64,000 bases of DNA from Heterorhizobium halophytocola. Its GTDB lineage: Bacteria; Pseudomonadota; Alphaproteobacteria; Rhizobiales; Rhizobiaceae. Below the pieces are notes generated by a model, which saw nothing but the letters and a program-made list of their open reading frames with translations, did no database searches and was not told the origin of the DNA. The stretch covers positions 124,001 through 188,000 of the forward strand of contig NZ_JAGGJU010000012.1 of the NCBI RefSeq assembly GCF_017873095.1, read 5' to 3'. Positions within the stretch are counted from its first letter, which is position 1. Each line of letters begins with the position of its first letter. The position numbers and the translations under genes are program-made. This document shows, in pieces, positions 45,001-52,675 of the stretch.

Positions 45001-45421
45001 CCAGCAGATTTCCGATGATCGAAACGCCGGCCGTGATGAGGCCGGCAGCAGCCCCCGTCGATATCCCCAGGGCACCGGCGAGCGGCGCGGCAAAAAAGCC
45101 GCCGAGCGCCGTGGCGGCGACGGCAATGACGACGCTCAGGATTGTTTTGAGAACGTTCTGGCCGGGCACAAGCCGTATGACGATGCGGACGCCGGGATGC
45201 GGTCTGACCCGGTGCCAGTGGCATTGATCGACCGGCAACACGCCGCGATCGCTGACCATCGTGACCCGGAAACGGCCATGCTGCTCGACGGGCACATGCG
45301 GCAGTGCGATCCCGACAATCTCAAGAAGCGTCAGTCCTGCAGGCACCTCCATGTCGACGCGATGTTGCGACGGATCGAGCAAGGGCGCGGCAATGACCGG
45401 ATTGGTCGCGATGGCATTCAT
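42095..45421 (-). CDS. Tail tip / host-specificity protein (TipJ, lambda J-like)
   Basis: 1108-aa protein starting MNAIATNPVIAAPLLDPSQHRVD with GGAGG 7 nt upstream. A pair of hydrophobic stretches near residues 90-140 (TILSVVIAVAATALGGFFAAPL, GLITAGVSIIGNLLVNALIPPP) is usual in TipJ proteins. The middle region (WVVLQSFRPEYPLNF, AGIDLDSLAEFHDFCRIKDLKYDRVVD, FEATRNYIDPPHAFRVTFSD) is the conserved tail-tip core, followed by fibronectin-like repeats to the C-terminus. It forms the end of the tail that meets the receptor. It overlaps the NlpC/P60 gene by 4 bp, as in lambda-like tail operons. Confidence 0.9.
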   Translation of the reverse strand: MNAIATNPVIAAPLLDPSQHRVDMEVPAGLTLLEIVGIALPHVPVEQHGRFRVTMVSDRGVLPVDQCHWHRVRPHPGVRIVIRLVPGQNVLKTILSVVIAVAATALGGFFAAPLAGALGISTGAAAGLITAGVSIIGNLLVNALIPPPSTKDTKRSNNYRIDGWQNDLRPDAFVPLALGKVRYAPPFGARSYTEIRNDIQYIRAIFTFGYGPVKITDLQIGDTDIDEYDDIQIEIREGYASDGPLTLYNNQVIEESVGAELARPKPRDDAGNIISGDSIEKPVVRTTARNVTHASVIISFPSGLVKLKSDGGKSSRTVDVKIEQRPVNTSNWQTVTTLSLSAKKVEGFFRQYKWKLPARGTYEIRCTRMTDEDTSTSVQSRSIWVVLQSFRPEYPLNFDQPLGLVAIRIKATYQLNGTLDAFNALVSRVCRDYDTASGAWITRETSNPASSMRYVLQSAANAKPTDNAGIDLDSLAEFHDFCRIKDLKYDRVVDTETRLRELLNELAGAGRGFPRHDGKQWGVVIDRPADLVIVDEFSDRNVADFEATRNYIDPPHAFRVTFSDATNDYKTAERIVRWPGYLGPITLTEQLELPGKTDPDEIYIESRRRMYEAIYRPDVYSCMQDTPIAVATRGSKVAASFKTLQSVSSSGRVVSVNGSVIELDEVIEQRSGQAYAIRFRLLDGDDTIGTGITRSIVTLSGASRLLLLSGAGPLPAVGSIILFGPVSAGISELIVTRVEAGDNMASIFKLADASPIIDQLTDAEVAPTWSGVVGSEVETDNSEPPVPLFSGITSGFADTGVNGRITVLIEAGVGPVESDSFEIYHRISGAFAVVAIDASAFEVNIDDYSTGDVVEIKARALSPTGLPGPFTDIVTIVVGMHDEAVPGGIDADTVSLEPLLGGVQIAFETSDSTSTSEVWIYRSDSTLFDPDSDPVGTASVVPSHPYIVTDGDATRKTLLTSGGMPSSAGWTLGAGWSIADGVATHSGGEAGDLSQTLSLTSGVAYRIGFDVTEIISGSIAVLLSGGSSVAGQDRSDVGRFADRITATGGDHGVSFSASSTFEGSIDNAVIYPETATCLAQGTHYYFLRQANDDGIAGPVVGPFAVNIV

Positions 45422-45837
45422 GGTGCCGCCTCCGACAGCTCGCGATGACGGTAGACGCCGACGAGGCGGTTCTGCCAAACGCCGGTTCGGTAACTTTCGA
45501 TCTTCACATGATCGAAGGGCACATGCAGCATCAGACCGGGCTGGACGACCAGGCCGACATGCGAAGCCAGCCGCCCGCGACGAAACAGGGCGACATCGAA
45601 GGCGCGCACGAGGCCACCGCCGATTTCATGCCAGACGGGCTTTGCCTGCTCGCCCTGGACAAGCGAGGCGATGTCGGCCTGCTCTGCAAAATCGACGATG
45701 CCGGCATAGGATGGCACGGCGATCGCCCGTTCTTCAGCCAGGGCCAGATGCACAAGGCCCCAGCAGTCCAGGCCGGAGAAGTCACGGCCGTGTTCTGCAA
45801 AGGCAATCCCGATATAGCGCTCGCTCCAGTGGCTCAT
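45418..45837 (-). CDS. NlpC/P60 family peptidase, lambda K-like tail assembly protein
   Basis: 139-aa protein from MSHWSERYIGIAFAEHGRDFSGLDCWG. The catalytic Cys is in GLDCWGLVHLALAEE (Cys25), the His in ASHVGLVV, and a third polar residue in MLHVPFDHV. NlpC/P60 proteins cut peptidoglycan stem peptides; in phage tails they are at the tip. The start overlaps the end of the DUF1833 gene (ATGA), and the stop overlaps the TipJ start. The longer frame to 45972 is not conserved. Confidence 0.92.
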   Translation of the reverse strand: MSHWSERYIGIAFAEHGRDFSGLDCWGLVHLALAEERAIAVPSYAGIVDFAEQADIASLVQGEQAKPVWHEIGGGLVRAFDVALFRRGRLASHVGLVVQPGLMLHVPFDHVKIESYRTGVWQNRLVGVYRHRELSEAAP

Positions 45838-46358
45838 CGGTGCAGACCTGGAAAGGCGTCCTTGGTCATCCGCCTGGACGGGCAATATTCGTCTTCGACA
45901 TCCTCGCGGGAGAAACTCAGGGTCATCTCGCCGCCCTTTATGTTGTGGGTGGTGATGACCATGCCGGTCCATTCGGCCTCGATCAGATCGGGGGAACTGG
46001 CAAGCACGACGGCGATCGAGATCGATGGCCGATCGGTAATCGAGCGGGCTACCTCGGCCATTCCGTTATCGACGATCTCCAGCACGATCTGTCCCTCGGC
46101 CGGCGCGTCTTCGAGATCGGACGGCCGGTTGGCCGAGGCAAGAACAAAGAGAAAAGGATCGGCGTCCGGATTGGCGGTCAGCCAGTGCGACCTGGTGCAG
46201 TAGCTGAGTGGGTCAGTCGACAGGCGTTCCGTCGGATCGGTGGAAAGCCGCAGTGGCTTTTCGAGGTCCTCGTGCTCGATCAGGATTAGGACAACATAGG
46301 TTTCGTCGGTGATCTGCTGATCATTGGCCGTGCGCGCATTGAGCGAGATCCGCCTCAT
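45834..46358 (-). CDS. DUF1833 phage tail protein
   Basis: 174-aa protein starting MRRISLNARTANDQQITDETYVVLILIEHEDLEKPLRLSTD. This opening and the end TLSFSREDVEDEYCPSRRMTKDAFPGL are typical of DUF1833 proteins, which sit directly before the NlpC/P60 gene in many siphophages and resemble the lambda L position. GAGG lies about 8 nt upstream of the chosen ATG. Probable distal tail or tail-hub component. Overlaps the next gene by 4 bp. Confidence 0.85.
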   Translation of the reverse strand: MRRISLNARTANDQQITDETYVVLILIEHEDLEKPLRLSTDPTERLSTDPLSYCTRSHWLTANPDADPFLFVLASANRPSDLEDAPAEGQIVLEIVDNGMAEVARSITDRPSISIAVVLASSPDLIEAEWTGMVITTHNIKGGEMTLSFSREDVEDEYCPSRRMTKDAFPGLHR

Positions 46359-46481
46359 GGGAGAACCTCGCGATGGCAAAAGCCGGAAGCGGAGTAGTGA
46401 GGTTTGATAGACATGCGGCCAATCAACAGAAGCGTCGGAATGCCGACTGATTGGCCGATCCTCACCCGCGCCAGGGCAAAG

Positions 46482-46504
46482 AAAAACCCGAAAGGGTTAT
46501 CGGG
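46482..46504 (-). terminator. Intrinsic terminator inside the tail operon
   Basis: On the minus strand CCCGA (46504-46500) and TCGGG (46491-46487) form a 5-bp stem, followed by TTTTT (46486-46482). It lies in the 211-bp gap downstream of the 139-aa tail gene and may lower expression of the distal tail genes. Confidence 0.5.
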
Positions 46505-46569
46505 CTAAGTTTGGAAATCCTCTGTGGGAGACCTTCTTCATACACTCCCTCGCTGCGTCTCACCAGTCC

Positions 46570-46989
46570 TCACGGCATCACCTCGACGCTAAAGGCGATC
46601 CGGAAATATACCCCCTTGATGCTCTCCGAGGGCATCGCCTGACCGAACAGGCAGAGCCATTCACCGGCAATCAGCAAGGGCGTTCCGTCGCCGGCAAGCA
46701 GCGGTCCGCCATCGCTTGCCAGCAGTGCCCATCCGTCCGTGGTCGGGTCTGGCATCAGGAATGGCCTCGATCCCCCTGCCGTCGTGTCATCATAGAAATT
46801 GTCGAAGATAGCCTTGCCGTTGCGATCGACGAAGATCGACAGGGAAACGGGCTTGCTGACCGAGGAAAACCGCCGGCGCGTGCGCATCGGCCCTGAACCT
46901 TGTTGCGTGGAGAGCCGACCGTCATTGCGTCCCGCCTTCCAGGTGTCACGCTCTGGGCGCGGAAGTTCGGATGGCCATGTGAGGGTCAC
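46570..46989 (-). CDS. Phage tail protein of unknown role
   Basis: 139-aa protein starting MTLTWPSELPRPERDTWKAG. The MxLTWP-LP-P opening and the RTRRRFSSVSKPVSLSIFVDRNGKAIFDNFYDD middle are shared by small tail proteins found after the tape measure gene in similar phages (lambda M-like position). It overlaps the tape measure stop by 4 bp. Probably a distal tail component. Confidence 0.7.
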   Translation of the reverse strand: MTLTWPSELPRPERDTWKAGRNDGRLSTQQGSGPMRTRRRFSSVSKPVSLSIFVDRNGKAIFDNFYDDTTAGGSRPFLMPDPTTDGWALLASDGGPLLAGDGTPLLIAGEWLCLFGQAMPSESIKGVYFRIAFSVEVMP

Positions 46990-49900
46990 CGCACGGTTCC
47001 TCGCGGCTTCACACCGTAGCTCTTCTCAAGGACGTTCCGCGCGCCTCCGCCCTTCTTGGAGAGCGCGCTGCCGACCTGGTCGGAGATCACGAAGCTGATC
47101 TGACGGCCGCCGCGCTCGTCGGTCGTTTCCTCGGCCTGCACGTCCGCCTGGGCGTAATTGTTGATGGCGATAGAAATGCCGGTTTCACCACGCCCGACCG
47201 CATTGCCCTTAGCCGCGCGCCCGGAATAGATCGGCGCGACAGTCATGCCGCCGACGCCGCCCTTGGCATAACCACCCTTGCCGAGACGCATGGCCTCGAC
47301 GACAGCCGGACCGCCAGCGCGTGCCACGTCCTGCTGGCTCCAGATTACTTCGCCTTTGTGGGCGAGCCCGGCGATCTGATGAACGCCGCCGGGGCCCGTG
47401 TAGCCGCCAGTATCAAACAGGCCGGTGATTGCCCCGGAGGCAGCTTGCGTCCATTGGCTTGTGCCGAACCCGAAGAGGCTGGACAGCAAACCGCCGATCC
47501 CGCCGCCCGACGTGGTGTTCGACCCGATATTGGTGAGCGCATTGCCGAAGCTGCCGAGGCCCGAACCCAGGGTGCCCAGCCCTTGCGTTGCAGTACCCGT
47601 CTTGCTGGTGAACTGTTCGAGGGCTGCCGCCGCTGAGGCATAGCGGCCGGACGCATTGTCCATGCCGAAGGGGTTTGCGGCCGACCATCCGCGCGGCCGC
47701 TCGAAACCACCAAAGGCTCCGACGGCGCTTTTCAGGTCCGTCGAATTCAAGAGGGCTTTGAGCGCGCCGTTTTCGGAGCCCAGCAATTCCTTCCAGGCAA
47801 AGTTCAGCTGGCCGTTCACATCGCCGAGGTTCTGGCGGCCGCCAAGCGCGTCCAGCAGCGCCGGTGCCCGGTCATTCCACTGGAACAGACCGAGCGCCTT
47901 GCCGCCATCGCCGGCAGCCGTTGGATTGAAGGCGCTCTCGGCATTGGCATGCCCGAGGATGGCGGCAATCTGGAAGTCCTTCAGCTTCTGGCCATTGACC
48001 GTTTTGCCCGCGAAGAAATTCCATACCTGGCTCTGGATGTCCGCCGATCCACCAAGGCTGGTCGTGCCGTTCTGATTGGCGGCGCCGAGGCCCGATGACA
48101 GCAGCCCTCCGGCCGCGCTGACGCCGCCGTTGATCATCACCGTGCCGGCTGTCACCGCCATCGAGCTGGTATCGAGACCACCGCCCAAAAGCTTCGAGAA
48201 GAAGCCGGAGACACCGCCGGCATCCGACAGCGTCGGCAGGTTCGAGCCATAAAGCGCGTTCTTCAATGGATTGGCACCGCCGAGTGACAGAAGGTTTTTT
48301 TGAAGATCTTTCAAAATGCCGTCAAAGGCGCTTTCCAGATCGCCATCGCTGATCGCGCCGAAGATGCTGTCGATCGCGTTTTTCCCGACCTCCTGGACGT
48401 CGGACCATGCGGCCTGCTGGCGCTTCAGCTCGGTCGTCACGTCGGCAGCAAGCGCCGCATTGCGCTGGATCTGGCGCCCGATAGCGCTCTCCTGGTCGAT
48501 ACCCTGGTCGCGCAAAGTCTTTTGCGCCTCGAAAACGGCTCGGATCCGGCTCTGCGCAGCTTCGCTCTGGCCGAGCAATCCAATCTCCTGGCGAAGGCCG
48601 GTCAGGGTGTCGTCCTGTGAGCGAAGGATCGTCTGGGCCTTCTGCAACTCCGCCAGCTTCCCGTATTCGGCCGCCTTCTGTTTGATCAGCGCGAGCTCGG
48701 CCTGGTCGACCGGAATATTGTTCTTGCGAGCTTCTTCCTTCAGCTCATTGATGAGCCTGAACTCCATGCGCAGGCGTTCCTGCTCGGATGTCGTTTTTCC
48801 GATCAGCGAGATCTCCAGCTGCTGACCGGCCAGTGTCTGGTCGAGAGAACGCTTGCGCTCGTCCTGGGCATCCTTCAGCGCCTTTTCGGCCTGTGTCTGC
48901 GCCAAGGTGCCGGCGGCCTCGATGCGCTGCCGGCGCTGTTGCGGTGTTTCGCTGTCATCATAGCGGGCGGCTTCCGACCGGCGCGCGGCATCCGCTTTCT
49001 CGGCCGGCGAGCGAGCGGCCAGTCCCGCCAGCTGCGCGTCGAGCGCTTCCTGCGCCCGGCGCGCAGCAACCGCCTGCCTTGAAAGGAAAAGGGCGTACTC
49101 GCCCATGTCACTGCGGTTAGTGGTCCCTTGCGACAACAGCATGCCGTTCGCGCCGCGGTCATTGAACAGTGCCCGCCGGATCCTCTCCAGGTCTTCCAGG
49201 GCTTTTGTAGCTTGGCGATACTCGGCAACCAGTTTGGCCAGTTCGTCCGCTTGTTTGGCATATTCCGGATCGAGCTGCGCGATGCGGTAAATGCTGTCGT
49301 AGAAGGCTTCGAAGTCGGGCTTGCCGAGCTTGGCCTCGGCGCGCAGGCGCTTCAGTGCTTCTTCAAAGGGTGCAAAATCACCATCGACCTTGAGATCCGC
49401 ACCGCCGGCGGTTCCCCCGCGTGCTCGACGCAGGACAGTACCGACAGAGCCGAAGAGATCGTATTGGGCGGCGTTCGTTGCGGTGGTCAGGCTTCTCAAG
49501 TCGGAGCTGGTATTAAAGGCCAGGATGCCAGTGCTCTCCGCGCCATATCCCTTCGCCGCCTTGACCAGAGAGCCGTAGCGCTCCTCCAGTTTTTTCAGGA
49601 GATCTTCGTGGTCCTTGAGAACGTCCTCCAGCTTGCGGACATCCTTTTCCGCCAACAGCAGGCCCGCGCCGAAATGGATTGCGGCAGCCGTCACCGCCGT
49701 CAGTCCGATCGTTGTCAGCGACAGCGGATTTGCGATCGTGGCAAAGCCTGCAGCGAGCGTCGCGAAGGCGCCTTTGATGCTCTGGCCGCCAAGAGCCTGG
49801 GCGAGTTGCGGCCCTTGCTGGAGGCCGACCATCGGCGCGCTCAGAAACGGCGCCGTCTGAAAGATGTCGAACAGCTGATAACCGACATTGGCCGGGTTGC

Positions 49901-50345
49901 TCTGGTTGCCGAAAGTTCCACTCGGTCTACCCGGTGGCTGGTGAAGTCCCTTCAGCACCGCAATATTGGCAAGGGCTGCCTGCCGCTGCCGGCTGATCGC
50001 CGCCGTCATCTCATCGATGCCAAGCGCGCCTTGCGCATTGGCCGTGCGGATCTCGGTCAAGGCCGACTTGTATTGCTGGATGACGGCAAAGACCGGATTG
50101 TATTTGGCTCGCAGGCGATCGAGCGCCAGGCCTTCGTCGGCCAGCGCCCCCCGCCATTCCCGAAGGTTCTGATTGGCGGCACCCGAATGCAGGCCGGTCG
50201 ACGTTTCGATCAGGCGCTGCAGCTTGGTCGTCGCCACAGTCGAGCTGTCGCCAATACCGCCGATCGCGCTTGCTGCCTGCTGACTGCCGGTGACCGCCTG
50301 GGAGGCATCGACCTCGACCTTCGCGGAGATTTTCAACGGTGCCAT
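46986..50345 (-). CDS. Tail tape measure protein with lysozyme-like domain
   Basis: 1119-aa protein starting MAPLKISAKVEVDASQAVTGSQQAASAIGG with CGAGG 8 nt upstream. N-terminal tape-measure region with an apolar patch (GAFATLAAGFATIANPLSLTTIGLTAVTAAAIHFGAGLL, in parts, about 190-230), long helical coiled-coil section (about 240-680) full of Gln/Glu/Ala, then at about 770-860 FQIAAILGHANAESAFNPTAAGDGGKALGLFQWND, a phage tail lysozyme domain with a likely catalytic Glu. The C-terminus has Gly-rich FDTGGYTGPGGVHQIAGLAHKGEVI, a usual tape measure end. It sets tail length and may open the cell wall. Its length predicts a long siphovirus tail. Confidence 0.93.
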   Translation of the reverse strand: MAPLKISAKVEVDASQAVTGSQQAASAIGGIGDSSTVATTKLQRLIETSTGLHSGAANQNLREWRGALADEGLALDRLRAKYNPVFAVIQQYKSALTEIRTANAQGALGIDEMTAAISRQRQAALANIAVLKGLHQPPGRPSGTFGNQSNPANVGYQLFDIFQTAPFLSAPMVGLQQGPQLAQALGGQSIKGAFATLAAGFATIANPLSLTTIGLTAVTAAAIHFGAGLLLAEKDVRKLEDVLKDHEDLLKKLEERYGSLVKAAKGYGAESTGILAFNTSSDLRSLTTATNAAQYDLFGSVGTVLRRARGGTAGGADLKVDGDFAPFEEALKRLRAEAKLGKPDFEAFYDSIYRIAQLDPEYAKQADELAKLVAEYRQATKALEDLERIRRALFNDRGANGMLLSQGTTNRSDMGEYALFLSRQAVAARRAQEALDAQLAGLAARSPAEKADAARRSEAARYDDSETPQQRRQRIEAAGTLAQTQAEKALKDAQDERKRSLDQTLAGQQLEISLIGKTTSEQERLRMEFRLINELKEEARKNNIPVDQAELALIKQKAAEYGKLAELQKAQTILRSQDDTLTGLRQEIGLLGQSEAAQSRIRAVFEAQKTLRDQGIDQESAIGRQIQRNAALAADVTTELKRQQAAWSDVQEVGKNAIDSIFGAISDGDLESAFDGILKDLQKNLLSLGGANPLKNALYGSNLPTLSDAGGVSGFFSKLLGGGLDTSSMAVTAGTVMINGGVSAAGGLLSSGLGAANQNGTTSLGGSADIQSQVWNFFAGKTVNGQKLKDFQIAAILGHANAESAFNPTAAGDGGKALGLFQWNDRAPALLDALGGRQNLGDVNGQLNFAWKELLGSENGALKALLNSTDLKSAVGAFGGFERPRGWSAANPFGMDNASGRYASAAAALEQFTSKTGTATQGLGTLGSGLGSFGNALTNIGSNTTSGGGIGGLLSSLFGFGTSQWTQAASGAITGLFDTGGYTGPGGVHQIAGLAHKGEVIWSQQDVARAGGPAVVEAMRLGKGGYAKGGVGGMTVAPIYSGRAAKGNAVGRGETGISIAINNYAQADVQAEETTDERGGRQISFVISDQVGSALSKKGGGARNVLEKSYGVKPRGTVR

Positions 50346-50710
50346 CAGTCGACCTCGTTCAGGATTTCGAGCGCCGCACCTTCCATGGCCTGCAGGTCCA
50401 CCATCAGGGCCGGCGTGATATCGGTGCCGGTCAAGGCAATGGGCAGAGCCGCATAGTCGAGCCCGATCCAGAGAAGTCCGGCCATCGTCGAGGTGACGCG
50501 CCACTGCGTCTGACAGGCAAGGAAAGCGGAAAAGCTCGGCCAGTTGATCGACATGATCTCGAATGCATCCTCGTCTTCACCAGCAGGGGCAATGTAACGG
50601 ACGCCAAGCTTTGCGAACTGTGCGGCGACGTCCGGATCGGCACCAGCGGCCCGTGTTCTGTCCGATCGGCCGCGCCGCGCCGCTGCCCAGGCGCCGGCGG
50701 CCGCCTTCAG
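50345..50710 (-). CDS. DUF1799 tail chaperone, T-part reached by -1 frameshift (GT product)
   Basis: Open frame without stop from 50710 to 50345, giving about 121 aa. The DUF1799 core is SINWPSFSAFLACQTQWRV...GLDYAALP, preceded by DPDVAAQFAKLGVRY and EDEDAFEI, which belong to the same family domain yet lie upstream of the only ATG (50554). No ATG, GTG or TTG occurs between 50710 and that ATG. So the protein is best explained as the C-terminal part of a fusion with the upstream gene, made by slippage at GGGAAAC. This is the layout of lambda gpG-gpGT, where the T part recruits tail tube protein to the tape measure. Internal ATG translation (69 aa) is an alternative. Confidence 0.85.
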   Translation of the reverse strand: MKAAAGAWAAARRGRSDRTRAAGADPDVAAQFAKLGVRYIAPAGEDEDAFEIMSINWPSFSAFLACQTQWRVTSTMAGLLWIGLDYAALPIALTGTDITPALMVDLQAMEGAALEILNEVD

Positions 50711-51120
50711 TTTCCCAGGCGGGCCTTGTCCTCGCCGATTGCCTCGCGGTACGCCCGGGCAATACCCTTGCGGATATGATCGCGTCGAAGAACCAGGCCA
50801 AGCGCCGTCTTCGAGAACGGCAACTCCTGATCGTCGGCATCAACGATGCCGCGCCAGCCGAGGATGACGCGGGCAAACGAAGCGTCGTCGAAGGCATCGA
50901 GCTCTTTCTTCACCGCCCTCAGATTGGCCTCACTAGAGTTGGCAATGGCTCTGTCCAGAATGGCCTGCCGCGCTTCGTCCTGGGCCTTGGTCTCGTCGCG
51001 GCTCATCAGCTCGAGCCTGATCTCGAACTCGTATTCGACCATCTGGCCGACCTTTGCCGGCGACGGTTCCTCGACCGTGACCGGCCACCAGCAGATGAGT
51101 TGATCGACGACTTTGAACAT
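50707..51120 (-). CDS. Tail assembly chaperone (lambda G-like)
   Basis: 137-aa protein MFKVVDQLICWWPVTVEEPSP...; after a short beta part (VEYEFEIRLELMSRDE) it is helical (AIANSSEANLRAVKKELDAFDD) and ends RDHIRKGIARAYREAIGEDKARLGN. It lies between the tail tube and tape measure genes as all G-type tail chaperones do. AGGA is about 11 nt upstream. Its last codons GGA AAC are followed at once by TGA and form a slippery heptamer (50710-50716), so a share of ribosomes should continue into the DUF1799 frame. Confidence 0.85.
   Translation of the reverse strand: MFKVVDQLICWWPVTVEEPSPAKVGQMVEYEFEIRLELMSRDETKAQDEARQAILDRAIANSSEANLRAVKKELDAFDDASFARVILGWRGIVDADDQELPFSKTALGLVLRRDHIRKGIARAYREAIGEDKARLGN
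50710..50716 (-). other. Programmed -1 ribosomal frameshift site GGGAAAC
   Basis: On the minus strand G GGA AAC is an X-XXY-YYZ heptamer in the zero frame of the G-like gene, placed directly before its TGA stop (50709-50707). Lambda uses GGGAAAG at the same place between G and T. After a -1 slip the frame is open for 121 codons through DUF1799, giving a 258-aa product. Confidence 0.85.
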
Positions 51121-51152
51121 GCGGACTTGTCCTTTGACCGTGCGGTCAGCGA

Positions 51153-52079
51153 TCAGCTGACGATGGTGGTGAACTCGTCGCTGCCTTCGGTGGTGAACAT
51201 GAGCGGCAGCGTGTTGTTGATGATCTTCTGGCTATCGCCATAGGTGACGCGTCCGACCTGGACCGCGTCGGCGCTGAAGGCGACCCTGTTGCCGGCCACC
51301 TTCCCATGCTGGGCGGCAAGCGCGCCGACCTCATGTGCCTCGGCCTTGGTGAACCAGTCGATCTCGGAGAGCGCCGTTGCCTCCATGACCGCCTGGCCGG
51401 TCATCATCCGATCGACCTGCTGGATGTTTTCCGCACCAATGAGGAAGCGGGGCTCGATCTGGTTTGCGAGATCCATGGTGAGACCTTCGCAGGCACCGGC
51501 ATAGCCATGCAGGGCAAATGTCGTGTTCGCCTTGGAGACGGGAACCGGCTTGACGAATTTGGACAGACTGACCGCCGGCAGCGCCGTGTCGGTGATCGTG
51601 CCGAGCAGCCCGGTGAAGGTGTAGGCAAAGCGCGGGATCTGTTTCGGCGTCAGGTTGATGGTGTAGGTACCGCGTACGCCCAGCAGAACGTGGTTGACGC
51701 GGTCCATGTTGAAATAGATCGACCCGCTCTCGAAGCCCGCGCTCACCGGCGTGTAGCGCACGTCGACGTCTTCGGTGATGACTTCGGCCATGCCGCACAT
51801 CCGGTGCAGTACGCCCCAGGCGGGCACGTCGCCGGCGGCACCCGCGCCGGCGATCTCGACTTCGCCGGAGAGCGTCGCGTAGGATCCCACCAGGAAGACG
51901 CCCTGATGGCCCATATACGGCACGACCAGGTCGCGGCTGACTTCCTCGCCGGCAAGCGGCGTGAACGTCACATTGGTCATCTGCATGGCATTGGCGGCCC
52001 CCGTCGGGGCAGCGTCGGTGCCATAGGTGGCTTCGATCTTGGCAAGGATCGCGCGGTTGCGCAAAAAGCGAGTGGTCAT
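51153..52079 (-). CDS. Major tail tube protein
   Basis: 308-aa protein starting MTTRFLRNRAILAKIEATYGTDAAPTGAANAM, with AAGG 8 nt upstream. The opening RxxILAKIExxYGTDAxPT and the middle YTPVSAGFESGSIYFNMDRVNHVLLGVRGTYTINL are typical of phage tail tube proteins of lambda/Mu-related siphophages. High copy structural protein polymerising around the tape measure. Its start overlaps the 58-aa upstream gene (ATGA). Confidence 0.88.
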   Translation of the reverse strand: MTTRFLRNRAILAKIEATYGTDAAPTGAANAMQMTNVTFTPLAGEEVSRDLVVPYMGHQGVFLVGSYATLSGEVEIAGAGAAGDVPAWGVLHRMCGMAEVITEDVDVRYTPVSAGFESGSIYFNMDRVNHVLLGVRGTYTINLTPKQIPRFAYTFTGLLGTITDTALPAVSLSKFVKPVPVSKANTTFALHGYAGACEGLTMDLANQIEPRFLIGAENIQQVDRMMTGQAVMEATALSEIDWFTKAEAHEVGALAAQHGKVAGNRVAFSADAVQVGRVTYGDSQKIINNTLPLMFTTEGSDEFTTIVS

Positions 52080-52252
52080 GCCTTGTCACCTTCTGTCTGA
52101 GGGGAGGCCTTTGCGGCAACCTTGTCGGAAGCGGCGGTCTTTGCCGGCGCGCTCGACTTCGTCGTCTTGGTGGGCTTGAAGCCGGTCCCTTCGACCTGCG
52201 TCAGCTCTCCGTTCTTCTGGCGTGTGTAGCGTCCACCGGCGATCGGTCTCAT
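52076..52252 (-). CDS. Small basic phage protein, 58 aa
   Basis: Short gene starting MRPIAGGRYTRQKNGELTQVEG, then a Lys/Ala-rich tail KPTKTTKSSAPAKTAASDK. It fills the gap between the tail terminator-like gene and the tail tube gene; its TGA overlaps the tail tube ATG. An RBS candidate GAGAGC lies about 6 nt upstream. The start pattern MRP-x-GGxYTR is seen in small proteins at this place in related phages. Role unknown, probably tail-related. Confidence 0.7.
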   Translation of the reverse strand: MRPIAGGRYTRQKNGELTQVEGTGFKPTKTTKSSAPAKTAASDKVAAKASPQTEGDKA

Positions 52253-52255
52253 GGT

Positions 52256-52675
52256 TCAGCTCTCCTGCAGGTAGGTGGCGGTGCGGTAGATGTCCTCGAA
52301 CCAGACCGTGCCGCCGATCGCCTGCTGCAATTCGCCGGCATGATGTTCGAGCGGCTCGGTATCGCCACCGGGCTGGAAGCCGATCAGCTGGGCGCGGACA
52401 TAGGCTTTCAACGCCTCGATGTCGGCGGCAGCTGCCGCATTGTTGGTGGCCGAAAGGTTGCTGGCGACAATGACCACGCCGATCTCGATTTCCGATCGCT
52501 GGAGAACACGGCCGGTCGCCCGTTCGTTCGGCAGCGACTGATCGGCGGCGACATAGACGAAGGCGGCCGGCGACGTTGTTGGCCGATCCTTGACGTTGGC
52601 CAGATCCCCCGCGCCACCGACCATCCGAAACGGCGTGCCGCTTTCCAGCAGCTTGTCGATCATCGCCTGGATCAT
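52256..52675 (-). CDS. Tail terminator / minor tail protein
   Basis: 139-aa protein starting MIQAMIDKLLESGTPFRMVGGAGDLANVKDRP. The pattern of two strands, VYVAADQSL and IEIGVVIVASNLSA, with the helix ADIEALKAYVRAQLIGFQP is common to tail terminator proteins (gpU-like) at this position. GGAGG lies 7 nt upstream of ATG 52675, which overlaps the preceding stop (ATGA). It probably caps the tail tube and joins it to the head. Confidence 0.75.
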   Translation of the reverse strand: MIQAMIDKLLESGTPFRMVGGAGDLANVKDRPTTSPAAFVYVAADQSLPNERATGRVLQRSEIEIGVVIVASNLSATNNAAAAADIEALKAYVRAQLIGFQPGGDTEPLEHHAGELQQAIGGTVWFEDIYRTATYLQES

